Shown: one piece after another, positions 26,442 to 34,540 of the stretch
Numbering within the stretch: position 1 is the first letter of the stretch
Layout: every line of letters begins with the position of its first letter
Notes under the pieces: model-generated
What the model was told of the DNA's origin: nothing
Databases searched by the model: none
What the model saw: only the letters and a program-made list of their open reading frames with translations
Program-made: the position numbers and the translations under genes
Origin: Butyricicoccus_A sp963588905
Lineage (GTDB): Bacteria > Bacillota > Clostridia > Oscillospirales > Butyricicoccaceae
Assembly: GCA_963588905.1 (NCBI GenBank)
Contig: CAVAJF010000025.1
Coordinates: forward strand, 62,001 to 126,000
Length of the DNA stretch: 64,000 nt
Reading direction: 5' to 3'

Positions 26442-27365
26442 ATGAGTAATTTGAAAATTGGTCTGCCCCGCGCCATGCTGTATCATCGGTATTCTATGCT
26501 GTGGACGGTGTTTTTTCAGCAGCTGGGCGCAGAAGTTGTGACCAGTCGTCCGACAGATAAAGAAATTTTGGATCAAGGCACTGCACTGTGTGTCGATGAA
26601 GCCTGTCTATCCGAAAAGATTTATTTGGGACATGTGAAAGCGCTGGTTGGCAAGTGTGATTATATTCTTGTACCGCGTGTCAGCAATTTCGGACACAAGC
26701 ACATGATGTGCGTGCGGTTTGAAGCGATGCCGGATATTGTCAAAAATGTATTCCGTGACATTCCACAGAAATTTCTGACATATAATTTGGATGTTCTGCA
26801 AAAACAAGATGAAAAATCTGCCTTTTACGGCATGGGAAATCAGCTCGGTTTTGACAAAAAGACAATCAAAAAAGCCTATGCGACAGCAAAGGCTGTTGAG
26901 CAGAGAACATGGAAAAAACTGCTGACGGAGCAGGAAGCCCTGTATAAATCTCCGAATACCAAGATTCTTGTTGCGGGTCACAGCTATGTCATCGAAGACC
27001 CGTTCTTGGGAAAACCGGTTATGGATGTTTTGCGCAAGCTGGATGTCACGCCAATTCGCGCAGATATTACAGAACGCGAAGCAGCTTCCAAACGAAGCAC
27101 AACGCTTTCGCCGACGATCAAATGGGAGATGAGCCGAGAAATCGTTGGCAGCTTAATGGCAAACAAAAAGAAGGTGGATGGCATCATTTTGCTCAGTGCC
27201 TTCCCGTGCGGACCGGATTCTATGATTAATGAGATGATTCAGCGCCGCATGAAGGGCGTTCCGATTCTGAATCTGACGCTGGATGCACAGAGCGGTACCG
27301 CTGGCGTAGAGACGCGTCTGGAGAGCTTTGTAGACATCATTCACTTCAAGGAGGGAACGCTATGA
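26442..27365 (+). CDS. DUF2229-type acyl-CoA dehydratase activase-related protein
   Basis: A 307-residue protein resembling the DUF2229 part of large activase-related proteins. It opens with IGLPRAMLYHRYSMLW, followed by conserved Cys motifs (ALCVDEACLSEKIYLGH, DYILVPRVSNFG) and SAFPCGPDSMINEM near the end. It overlaps the next gene by 4 bases. In many Clostridia this segment is fused with BadF-type ATPase domains and a dehydratase-D-like domain; here the parts are separate genes. Start ATG 26442 was preferred to an upstream TTG. Reaction unknown. Confidence 0.82.
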   Translation: MSNLKIGLPRAMLYHRYSMLWTVFFQQLGAEVVTSRPTDKEILDQGTALCVDEACLSEKIYLGHVKALVGKCDYILVPRVSNFGHKHMMCVRFEAMPDIVKNVFRDIPQKFLTYNLDVLQKQDEKSAFYGMGNQLGFDKKTIKKAYATAKAVEQRTWKKLLTEQEALYKSPNTKILVAGHSYVIEDPFLGKPVMDVLRKLDVTPIRADITEREAASKRSTTLSPTIKWEMSREIVGSLMANKKKVDGIILLSAFPCGPDSMINEMIQRRMKGVPILNLTLDAQSGTAGVETRLESFVDIIHFKEGTL

Positions 27366-28450
27366 CACCGGTAGAAATTCCATCATCGAATCAGAAAAAA
27401 ATCATGTTCCCGCGCATTGCCCATTACAGCGGTGTGATCCGCTATTTTATTGAAGTCTGCATGGGACAAAAATACATTATGCCGCCGAAAATGACGCGGC
27501 ATACGCTGGAAATCGGCGCGCGATACAGTCCGGATACGGTCTGTACACCGTTCAAGAGTACGCTGGGATGTATGATTGAAGCGCTGGATTTGGGCGCAGA
27601 TACACTGATGATGTCACACGGTTTGTGTCGTCTGGGCTACTATGGCGAGCTGCAGGAACAGATTCTCCGCGATCTTGGCTATGAATTTGACTTTATCAAT
27701 TTGTCTGAGTACAGCACAGGAAAGAAAAAAGACATGCTGAAGGTGCTCAAACGCATTAACCCGAAGGTAAAGTATACGCGTATTATCCCTGGTGCCATGG
27801 ATGCCCTCAAGCTGCTGGAATATGTGGATGAAGTGACGGACGAATACTATCAGAATTGTGGATTTGACCCGTCCGGCGCCTATAAAAAAGCATACAAGCA
27901 GTTTTTGGAGGAGACAGAACACGTAGAATCCCGACAGGATATTGACCGAATTTATCGAGAGGTAAAAAAAGTATTCAGTGATACCCCTCTGGAAAAACCG
28001 GCAGAACCGCTGCGTGTTGGCATTGTCGGCGAGTTCTTCACCGTTATGGACCCGTTCTCCAATTTGGATTTGGAACAGACCATGGCGGATATGGGCGTAG
28101 AAGTGCATCGCTGGATGAATGTATCCAATCGTATGGTACATTATCCGGGTGAGAAAAATATGAATGCAAAAATCAAGGACTTGTGTACCTATGAAATGGG
28201 CCCGACCTCTACGGCGAATATCTGGGCGGCGAGAGAATATGCCCGCCGCGGATTTGATGGCATTATCCATGTCAAGTCGGCCGGATGCACGCCGGAGATT
28301 GATGTCATGCCGGTATTGCAGACCATCGGTGCAGAGGAAAAGATTCCGGTCTTGTATCTGACTTATGACGTACAGACCGGCGAAGCAGGTCTGATGACGA
28401 GACTGGAAGCATTTTATGATATGATTGCAATGAGAAAGGATGTATTTTAA
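27362..28450 (+). CDS. 2-hydroxyacyl-CoA dehydratase D-like protein
   Basis: A 362-residue protein with the fold pattern of HgdB-type subunits that bind an iron-sulfur cluster. Conserved Cys are in DTVCTPFKSTLGCMIE, SHGLCRLGYYGE and VKSAGCTPEIDVMP. The central block VGIVGEFFTVMDPFSNLDLE is typical of the family. With the upstream DUF2229 protein and the downstream ATPase it probably forms an ATP-driven low-potential reductase or dehydratase. It lacks a partner alpha subunit of a true 2-hydroxyglutaryl-CoA dehydratase. ATG overlaps the previous stop as ATGA-type coupling. Confidence 0.82.
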   Translation: MTPVEIPSSNQKKIMFPRIAHYSGVIRYFIEVCMGQKYIMPPKMTRHTLEIGARYSPDTVCTPFKSTLGCMIEALDLGADTLMMSHGLCRLGYYGELQEQILRDLGYEFDFINLSEYSTGKKKDMLKVLKRINPKVKYTRIIPGAMDALKLLEYVDEVTDEYYQNCGFDPSGAYKKAYKQFLEETEHVESRQDIDRIYREVKKVFSDTPLEKPAEPLRVGIVGEFFTVMDPFSNLDLEQTMADMGVEVHRWMNVSNRMVHYPGEKNMNAKIKDLCTYEMGPTSTANIWAAREYARRGFDGIIHVKSAGCTPEIDVMPVLQTIGAEEKIPVLYLTYDVQTGEAGLMTRLEAFYDMIAMRKDVF

Positions 28451-28453
28451 CGG

Positions 28454-29410
28454 ATGGAACGTCAACATGCATATCTTGGAATCGACGTCGGTTCTATTTC
28501 CACCAAAGGCGTAATTATAGACAAGCAGAACAATATCCTGGCAAGTGAGTATATTTGGACACAGGGTGACCCGATTGGTGCGGTCAAGAAATTGGTTGCC
28601 CTGCTGGAAAAACAGTTCGACAAGGAAAAGTACAAAGTCGTGGCAACCGGCACGACTGGCAGTGCTCGTAAGCTGGTCGGTGTTATCGTCGGCGCAACGA
28701 TGGTAAAGAATGAAATTACCGCACATGCTGTCGGAACGACGACGTTTTATCCAGAAGTGCGCACGATTCTGGAGATCGGCGGTCAGGACTCGAAGATTAT
28801 CTTGGTAGAAAACGGTGTGGCCGTTGACTACGCAATGAATACTCTGTGTGCTGCCGGCACAGGTGCCTTCCTATCCAGCCAGGCAAAGCGTCTGGGCATC
28901 GAAGTAGAGGACATCGGTGATTACGCGCTGAAGTCCAAGCATCCGACACAGATTGCTGCTCGCTGCACAGTATTTGCAGAAAGTGATCTGGTACATAAGA
29001 TTCAGATGGGTCATCCGCGCGAAGATATTATTGCAGGTGTTTGCAATGCGGTTGCTGCAAACTATATGAACAACGTCGGCAAGGGCAAGAAGATTGCCAG
29101 TCCGGTTGTTTTTCAGGGCGGCGTTTCCAAAAACAAGGGCGTTGTCGCTGCATTTGAGAAGCTGCTCGGCTGTGAGGTTATCGTAGACCCGAATGGCCAT
29201 CTGATGGGCGCACTGGGCGCAGCAATTCTGGCACGCAGAAGCAGCAAGCGTCAAGAGTTCGATTTTGCGATGGAAGACATGGAATTCTATACCAGAGAGG
29301 CAAGCTGTGGCCGCTGTCCGAATAACTGCGAGATTATTTGTGTCTTCCGTGATGGCAAACTCATTGATAGCTGGGGCAATCGCTGTGAGCGAGGCGAAGT
29401 AAAGCGATAA
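28454..29410 (+). CDS. BadF/BadG/BcrA/HgdC-type ATPase, dehydratase activase
   Basis: A 318-residue ASKHA-fold ATPase. It shows the phosphate loop GIDVGSISTKGVIID, GGQDSK, and the conserved Cys in TLCAAGTGAFLSS and AARCTVFAESD that ligate the 4Fe-4S cluster between two subunits in HgdC. A C-terminal extra motif (CGRCPNNCEIICVF) adds four more Cys, a possible second cluster. These activases use ATP hydrolysis to inject one high-energy electron into a partner. It starts 3 bases after the D-like gene and is followed by a HAD phosphatase at 15 bases. Confidence 0.92.
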   Translation: MERQHAYLGIDVGSISTKGVIIDKQNNILASEYIWTQGDPIGAVKKLVALLEKQFDKEKYKVVATGTTGSARKLVGVIVGATMVKNEITAHAVGTTTFYPEVRTILEIGGQDSKIILVENGVAVDYAMNTLCAAGTGAFLSSQAKRLGIEVEDIGDYALKSKHPTQIAARCTVFAESDLVHKIQMGHPREDIIAGVCNAVAANYMNNVGKGKKIASPVVFQGGVSKNKGVVAAFEKLLGCEVIVDPNGHLMGALGAAILARRSSKRQEFDFAMEDMEFYTREASCGRCPNNCEIICVFRDGKLIDSWGNRCERGEVKR

Positions 29411-29425
29411 AATCGGAGGTGTACG

Positions 29426-30031
29426 ATGATACATACCATTCTGTTTGATATTGGGACGGTACTGGTGGATTTCCGGTGGCAGGAATATCTGTGCCGCATG
29501 GTAGACGATCCAGACGAGCGCAAAGTCATTGATGACGTGATGTTCAAAAGCGGATTATGGGACGAAGTAGACCGCGGTGTGTGGACGGAGCAACAGGTGC
29601 TGGATGCATTTTTTGCCCGTGTTCCGCAGTATCGAGAAGATATTCAGCGCATTTATGACAATATCGGCACGAGTTTAATCAAAAATGCCTATGCAGATGC
29701 ATGGATTGATGAGATGAAAGCGCGCGGACTTCGCGTATTGTTCCTGTCCAATTATGCACGATATATCATCGCAAAAGTGCCGGAGAGCTTTACATTTTTA
29801 GAAAAGATGGACGGCGGCGTTTTTTCCTGCGACGTGCATCTGCTCAAACCGGATCCGGCGATTTATCAGACCTGCTTGGAGCAATATCAGCTGGCCGCAG
29901 AAAACTGTCTGTTTATTGACGACAGAAAGGACAATTGCGAGGCGGCGCAGAAGTTTGGGATTCACACAGTACATTTTCAGACATATGAGCAGGCGCACGC
30001 AGACGCGCAGCGTCTGCTCGAGCAAGCATAA
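29426..30031 (+). CDS. HAD superfamily hydrolase (YihX-like)
   Basis: A 201-residue HAD hydrolase of subfamily IA. Motif I is ILFDIGTVLVDF, where the nucleophile Asp is followed by IGT as in YihX-type sugar phosphatases. Motif II is VLFLSNY, and the C-terminal motifs are LLKPDPAIY and LFIDDRKDNCEAA. YihX dephosphorylates alpha-glucose-1-phosphate, but substrate choice in this family is broad. AGGTG precedes the ATG. It is the last gene of the activase transcript, which does not explain its role. Confidence 0.88.
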   Translation: MIHTILFDIGTVLVDFRWQEYLCRMVDDPDERKVIDDVMFKSGLWDEVDRGVWTEQQVLDAFFARVPQYREDIQRIYDNIGTSLIKNAYADAWIDEMKARGLRVLFLSNYARYIIAKVPESFTFLEKMDGGVFSCDVHLLKPDPAIYQTCLEQYQLAAENCLFIDDRKDNCEAAQKFGIHTVHFQTYEQAHADAQRLLEQA

Positions 30032-30032
30032 C

Positions 30033-30067
30033 AAAAAGGCAGAGCATGGCGTATTCCGTGCTCTGCC
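30033..30067 (-). terminator. Intrinsic terminator of the CobL-like gene, possibly bidirectional
   Basis: The minus strand has GGCAGAGCACGG pairing with CCATGCTCTGCC, followed by TTTTT. It also lies just after the HAD gene on the plus strand. Confidence 0.85.
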
Positions 30068-30087
30068 TGATTTGTTTGTTGAAGAAA

Positions 30088-30999
30088 TTAGCCCTCGCCG
30101 TTTGCCTTGCCGGAAATGATCCACGGCGCAGGCTGGGTCTCAAAGTTGTGCTTGTGATTGAGATGAGAAACGGCAATCTGAATGATTTCTACATCAATGA
30201 TGCCCATCTTCTTGCACAGATCGGACATGCTGGCAGCAACGCCAAAATCCAAGGTATAGATGACAAATTCCATATTTGGATTGAGCTTGAGCAGACATGC
30301 CATTTCCTGCTCCATGCTGGCAGACGCAACGAGCATTGTCACATCAGGAATCGGAAGATCCTTGAAGGTTTCTTCATCGACATGATCGACGATAGAGACG
30401 TTGTTCAGGCCGAACTGGCTGACGTTGTCCTCCAGTGTCTTTCTATCATGCTTGTTGTACTCAACTGCGATGACGGTGCCCTCTGCTGCGAGATTGGCAG
30501 CCTCTACAGCGATGGACTCGCCGGAAATGACACAGATATTCTTCTGGACATCAATCTGCATCTTGCTCAGAAGGACAGCGCGGATCTCTGCACCGACATA
30601 CCGGACAGAGCCGTAGGCAAAGGACTGGTTGCTCATGCCGAAGCGGAATGTGCTGCGGGCATTCGGATTGAGAATCAGCATACCGGCAGAGGCATTGATA
30701 CCGCGATCCATCATATCATAGACCTTGTTCTGCTTGATCGGGCCGGAGGGCTCGCTGCCTTCATTGTAGATGACTGTACATTCGCCCAGACCTGCATTGA
30801 ACATGCGATAAAAGATGTCCGGATGACCAGCCTCAGTAAATACGAGGGTAGAACGGTGAGACTCTACGGTTGGAATAAGATTCTTATTCTTTCGGGTAAT
30901 ATCCAGAATCTTGACACGCTCTAAATCAACATCCGCCTGATCGGAAAAATACTGAAGCCATGCCAGAATGTGGGCATTGGTAAAAAGATTGTTTTCCAT
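30088..30999 (-). CDS. Degenerate CobL/CbiT-like protein
   Basis: A 303-residue protein resembling the back end of CbiE joined to CbiT, the precorrin-6Y methylase pair fused in CobL. Recognisable parts are GLGECTVIYNEG, FGMSNQSFAYGSVRYVGAEIRAVLLSKMQI (compare the iTKrEVRAvaLAkL block of CobL) and VAAEGTVIAVEYNKHDRKTLEDNVSQFGLNNV from CbiT. However the SAM-binding glycine loop, normally GxGxG, reads ICVISGESIAVEAA, and most of the N-terminal methylase domain is missing. No other corrin-ring genes adjoin it, so it may have taken another role. AGGAG precedes the start. Confidence 0.65.
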   Translation of the reverse strand: MENNLFTNAHILAWLQYFSDQADVDLERVKILDITRKNKNLIPTVESHRSTLVFTEAGHPDIFYRMFNAGLGECTVIYNEGSEPSGPIKQNKVYDMMDRGINASAGMLILNPNARSTFRFGMSNQSFAYGSVRYVGAEIRAVLLSKMQIDVQKNICVISGESIAVEAANLAAEGTVIAVEYNKHDRKTLEDNVSQFGLNNVSIVDHVDEETFKDLPIPDVTMLVASASMEQEMACLLKLNPNMEFVIYTLDFGVAASMSDLCKKMGIIDVEIIQIAVSHLNHKHNFETQPAPWIISGKANGEG

Positions 31000-31149
31000 A
31001 ATAAAAACAACTCCTTTGCGCTTGATTTTCTATATCATATCATACTTTTGTTATAAATGCACGAGGAATTCGCAAAAAACATATATTTTTTGTGTGAAGT
31101 TGGAAAAACACTTGGATATTTGCGAAAAGATGCATTGACAGCACAGTAA

Positions 31150-31165
31150 TTCTGGAAAACCAGAA
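31150..31165. other. Short perfect inverted repeat upstream of hydrolase gene
   Basis: TTCTGG and CCAGAA flank AAAA, about 65 bases before the hydrolase start and close to a TGTGGTAAACT extended -10-like element. It could be an operator; nothing links it to a regulator here. Confidence 0.3.
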
Positions 31166-31230
31166 CAATCTGTGGTAAACTAATTCTGAGTATCATAAGA
31201 GGTATGTAAAGAGGAGATAATATAGATCGT

Positions 31231-31974
31231 ATGAATAAAAGACAACGATTGCTTTGGCCGATTCATGCAATGATTGTGAGCTTAATCATTATTTGCGTGA
31301 TTTCCATGGGCAGATATATTCATGATTATTACCATGCAACGGCGGAAGCGCAAGCGATTTTAGAGAAATCGGAAGTAAACGTGGAGCAAATCAACAGTCG
31401 AACCATTGCATTTGTACCGGAACAGCCGAAGGCAGCACTGATTTTTTATCCAGGCGGAAAAGTCGAGTATACGGCATATGCACCCCTCATGCAGGAGCTG
31501 GCTGAGCAGGGATTTCTCTGTTTACTGGAAAAAATGCCGCTGAACCTCGCGGTATTGGACATCACGGCGGCAGACGGCTTGCAAGAGAAATTTCCGGAAA
31601 TTGAGAAATGGTACATCGGCGGTCATTCTTTGGGCGGCGCAATGGCGGCGATTTATGCGTCCAGACATGCCGATACGTTGGACGGATTGGTATTGCTCGG
31701 CGGATATTCGACGACGGATTTGCGGCGGACAAAGCTGAAATCGCTGTGTATTTACGGCAGCAACGACCGCGTGATGAACCGTGAAAAATATCAGAGTTAT
31801 AAATCCAATTTGCCGCCACAATATGTCGAAACCGTTATTAGCGGCGGAAATCATGCGTATTTTGGCAGTTATGGGGAGCAAAAGGGAGATGGAACGGCGA
31901 GTATCACCAATGATGAACAAATGACCGTGACTGCGAGCATTTGCCGCAGCGTCTTCTTAGAGGGCGATGATTGA
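31231..31974 (+). CDS. Alpha/beta hydrolase with N-terminal signal anchor
   Basis: A 247-residue protein with a hydrophobic N-terminal segment (about 8-27, LLWPIHAMIVSLIIICVISM) that should anchor it outside the membrane. The catalytic triad is visible: Ser in YIGGHSLGGAMAA, Asp in IYGSNDRV and His in SGGNHAYFGSYG. This set is typical of small alpha/beta hydrolases of the dienelactone-hydrolase-like group. Substrate unknown. GAGGAG precedes the ATG. It stands alone. Confidence 0.88.
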   Translation: MNKRQRLLWPIHAMIVSLIIICVISMGRYIHDYYHATAEAQAILEKSEVNVEQINSRTIAFVPEQPKAALIFYPGGKVEYTAYAPLMQELAEQGFLCLLEKMPLNLAVLDITAADGLQEKFPEIEKWYIGGHSLGGAMAAIYASRHADTLDGLVLLGGYSTTDLRRTKLKSLCIYGSNDRVMNREKYQSYKSNLPPQYVETVISGGNHAYFGSYGEQKGDGTASITNDEQMTVTASICRSVFLEGDD

Positions 31975-32044
31975 CGAGACGAGAGGCTTTGTCGCTATAG
32001 AACTGTATTTTGATAAAATATTAAAGCAAAATCGCAATTACATA

Positions 32045-32073
32045 TTGACTTTATCATGCTAAAAGAATAAAAT
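32045..32073 (+). promoter_or_regulatory. Promoter of the amino-acid ABC operon
   Basis: TTGACT at 32045-32050 and TAAAAT at 32068-32073 are 17 bases apart, about 68 bases before the binding-protein gene. Confidence 0.7.
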
Positions 32074-32140
32074 ATAACATGTACTTGGCATTGCCGCTTG
32101 AATGCGTTTTGCCTATCATGAACTTTTAGGAGAAAGAAAT

Positions 32141-32998
32141 ATGAAACTGAAAAGAATTGCAGCCATGATGATGGCTGGCGTGATGTGTATTGGTTTACTG
32201 GCAGGATGCGGCTCGAGTTCGTCTCAGCAGACAGCATCTACGGATCCAAAGGATCGCACGCAGCTGACCGTTGGCTTTGACGCAGAGTTCCCGCCGTATG
32301 GCTATAAGAACGGCGATGATTATGAAGGCTTTGATTTGGATCTGGCACAGGCTGTTTGCGATTACTACGGCTGGAAGCTGGTGAAGCAGCCAATCGACTG
32401 GGATTCTAAGGATATGGAATTGAACGGCGGTTCGATCGACTGCATTTGGAACGGCTTTACCATGAATGGCCGCGAGGATGATTACACTTGGTCCAAGCCG
32501 TATATCGACAATTCTCAGGTAGTCGTTGTCAAGAAGGATTCAAACATTTCCAGCATTGACAATTTGTCCGGTGTTATTCTGGATGTACAGGCAGATTCCT
32601 CTGCGCTGGCAGCTCTGCAGGGCGATGATGCGACCGACGTCGGCAAGAAGATTACATCCACTGTTGGTCAGTTGGTGCAGGTATCTAACTATAACACCGC
32701 ATTTATGGATTTGGAATCCGGCGCTGCCAATGCTATCGCAATGGACGTTGGTGTTGCGAATTACGAGATTGCAAACCGCGGTGCAGATAAGTATACTATT
32801 CTGGATCAGGAAATTTCTTCTGAACAGTACGCGGTTGGCTTTAAGAAGGGCAATGATACCCTGCGCGATCAGGTACAGACGGCGCTGGATGCACTGGAAA
32901 AGGATGGCACTCTGGAAAAGATTGTCAAGGAATGGTCTGAAAAAGACAACGGTGCATACAATTTCCTGTCTGAAACTTGGTGCATGAACAAGCAGTAA
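32141..32998 (+). CDS. Polar amino-acid ABC transporter substrate-binding lipoprotein
   Basis: A 285-residue family 3 solute-binding protein. The lipobox is LLAGC with Cys23, then a Ser-rich linker and the binding domain with LTVGFDAEFPPYGYKNGDDYEGFDLDLAQAV, the standard opening of amino-acid binding proteins. The start ATG 32141 has AGGAGA; an upstream in-frame ATG at 32102 lacks a ribosome site and lipoprotein logic. It is the first gene of a complete importer with permease and ATPase downstream. The ligand is probably a polar amino acid such as glutamine or cystine. Confidence 0.95.
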   Translation: MKLKRIAAMMMAGVMCIGLLAGCGSSSSQQTASTDPKDRTQLTVGFDAEFPPYGYKNGDDYEGFDLDLAQAVCDYYGWKLVKQPIDWDSKDMELNGGSIDCIWNGFTMNGREDDYTWSKPYIDNSQVVVVKKDSNISSIDNLSGVILDVQADSSALAALQGDDATDVGKKITSTVGQLVQVSNYNTAFMDLESGAANAIAMDVGVANYEIANRGADKYTILDQEISSEQYAVGFKKGNDTLRDQVQTALDALEKDGTLEKIVKEWSEKDNGAYNFLSETWCMNKQ

Positions 32999-33021
32999 CA
33001 CTCGCTTGGTTTTGTTAACAG

Positions 33022-33053
33022 AGCGGCGGAGAATTGATTTCCGCCGCTTTTTA
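33022..33053 (+). terminator. Intra-operon terminator after the binding-protein gene
   Basis: AGCGGCGGA at 33022-33030 pairs with TCCGCCGCT at 33040-33048, followed by TTTT. It lies between the binding protein and permease genes, so partial read-through would give more binding protein than membrane parts. Confidence 0.85.
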
Positions 33054-33080
33054 TTTCAATGATAAGAAAGAGGGCACATC

Positions 33081-33734
33081 ATGCAATACTTCATTTCTGT
33101 TGTTCAGGAAATTGGCGCAGGTATTTCATCTTCTCTGCTGCTGTTTGTCCTGACACTCATTTTCTCTATGCCGCTCGGCTTGCTGGTATGTTTTGGACGC
33201 ATGTCTAAAATCAAGCCAGTGTCGATGGTATTTAATTTTATTATTTCGGTTCTGCGCGGTACGCCGCTGATGCTGCAGTTGGTTGTTGTATTTTTTGGTC
33301 CGTATTATGTGTTTGGCATGAATGTCTCCAACACATGGCGGTTCTGGGCTGCCATTGTTGGCTTTTCCATCAATTATGCGGCATACTTTGCAGAAATCTA
33401 CCGTTCCGGCATTCAGTCCATTCCAAAGGGACAGTACGAAGCCGCAGAGGTTTTGGGCTATACCAAAACACAGACCTTCTGCAAGATTATTTTCCCGCAG
33501 ATGGTAAAGCGCGTGCTTCCGCCGGTTACCAATGAAATTATCACTTTGACAAAGGATACCTCGCTGGCGTTTGTTCTGGCATATGCAGAGATGTTTACGC
33601 TGGCAAAGCAGGTCGCAGCATCCGATGCCTCTATCGCACCGCTGTTCGTTGCCGGTCTGTTCTACTACGTATTCAACTATGTCGTTGCGTTTGTTATGGA
33701 ACGTTTGGAACACAAGCTCGCGTATTACCAGTAA
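33081..33734 (+). CDS. Amino-acid ABC transporter permease
   Basis: A 217-residue HisM/GlnP-type permease with about five membrane helices. FNFIISVLRGTPLMLQLVVVF and the coupling EAA-loop (YEAAEVLGYTKTQTFCKIIFPQ in pattern, with AAEVLG and the following Gly) are present. GAAAGAGGG precedes the ATG. It follows the binding protein after a terminator-like hairpin and is followed 16 bases later by the ATPase gene. Confidence 0.95.
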   Translation: MQYFISVVQEIGAGISSSLLLFVLTLIFSMPLGLLVCFGRMSKIKPVSMVFNFIISVLRGTPLMLQLVVVFFGPYYVFGMNVSNTWRFWAAIVGFSINYAAYFAEIYRSGIQSIPKGQYEAAEVLGYTKTQTFCKIIFPQMVKRVLPPVTNEIITLTKDTSLAFVLAYAEMFTLAKQVAASDASIAPLFVAGLFYYVFNYVVAFVMERLEHKLAYYQ

Positions 33735-33750
33735 AGGAGGAAACGATACG

Positions 33751-34497
33751 ATGAAACTGCTGGAAATCAACCACTTGAAAAAATATTTCGGAGAACTGGA
33801 AGTTTTAAAGGATATTTCGATGAGTGTAGAAGAAGGCGAAGTTGTCTCCATTATCGGTCCGTCCGGTTCTGGTAAATCGACACTGCTTCGCTGTGCGACA
33901 ATGCTGGAAACCATGAATGGCGGCGATTTGCTTTATGGCGGCACCGCGGCGGTAAAAGACGGTACATATGCCGGAAAAGAGCAGCTTGCAAAGATTAAGG
34001 AATTTTATGGCTTAGTATTCCAGAACTTTAACCTGTTTCCGCATTATTCTGTCATGAAAAATCTGATTGACGCACCGGTTCATGTACAAAAGCGCAATAA
34101 AGATGAGGTCATTGAGGAAGCAAAAAAATTGCTGGAAGATGTCGGCTTGGCAGACAAGGCAGATACCTACCCATGCAAGCTGTCCGGCGGCCAGCAGCAG
34201 CGCGTTGCCATTGCGCGTGCACTGGCTATGCATCCGCAAATGCTGTTCTTTGATGAGCCGACCTCCGCACTGGATCCGGAGCTGACAACAGAAGTTTTGA
34301 AGATTCTGCGTCAACTGGCAGAAAAGAAAATGACCATGGTCATTGTAACACATGAGATTGACTTTGCCCGTGCGGTATCTGATCGCGTCATCTTTATGGC
34401 AGATGGATACATCGTGGAAGAGGGTGCACCGGCGGATGTCATTGACAATCCGCAAAATCCGCGCACGCAGGCTTTTCTGCGAAAGGTGCAGAGATAA
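33751..34497 (+). CDS. Amino-acid ABC transporter ATP-binding protein
   Basis: A 248-residue ATPase. Walker A is GPSGSGKST, the Q-loop VFQNFNLFPH, the signature LSGGQQQRVAIARAL, Walker B MLFFDEPTSALDPE, and the H-loop VTHEI. These match the HisP/GlnQ class. The start ATG 33751 has AAAGGAGG 10 bases upstream; a long in-frame extension to 33571 lies inside the permease gene and is rejected. Last gene of the importer. Confidence 0.97.
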   Translation: MKLLEINHLKKYFGELEVLKDISMSVEEGEVVSIIGPSGSGKSTLLRCATMLETMNGGDLLYGGTAAVKDGTYAGKEQLAKIKEFYGLVFQNFNLFPHYSVMKNLIDAPVHVQKRNKDEVIEEAKKLLEDVGLADKADTYPCKLSGGQQQRVAIARALAMHPQMLFFDEPTSALDPELTTEVLKILRQLAEKKMTMVIVTHEIDFARAVSDRVIFMADGYIVEEGAPADVIDNPQNPRTQAFLRKVQR

Positions 34498-34506
34498 AAT
34501 TGGGAT

Positions 34507-34540
34507 AAAAAAAGAAGGGACTTCTTGTCCCTTTTTTTTG
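34507..34540. terminator. Bidirectional terminator between ABC operon and patatin gene
   Basis: AAGGGAC and GTCCCTT form a 7-base stem with a 5-base loop, followed by T8 on the plus strand and preceded by A7, which serves the minus strand. Confidence 0.85.
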
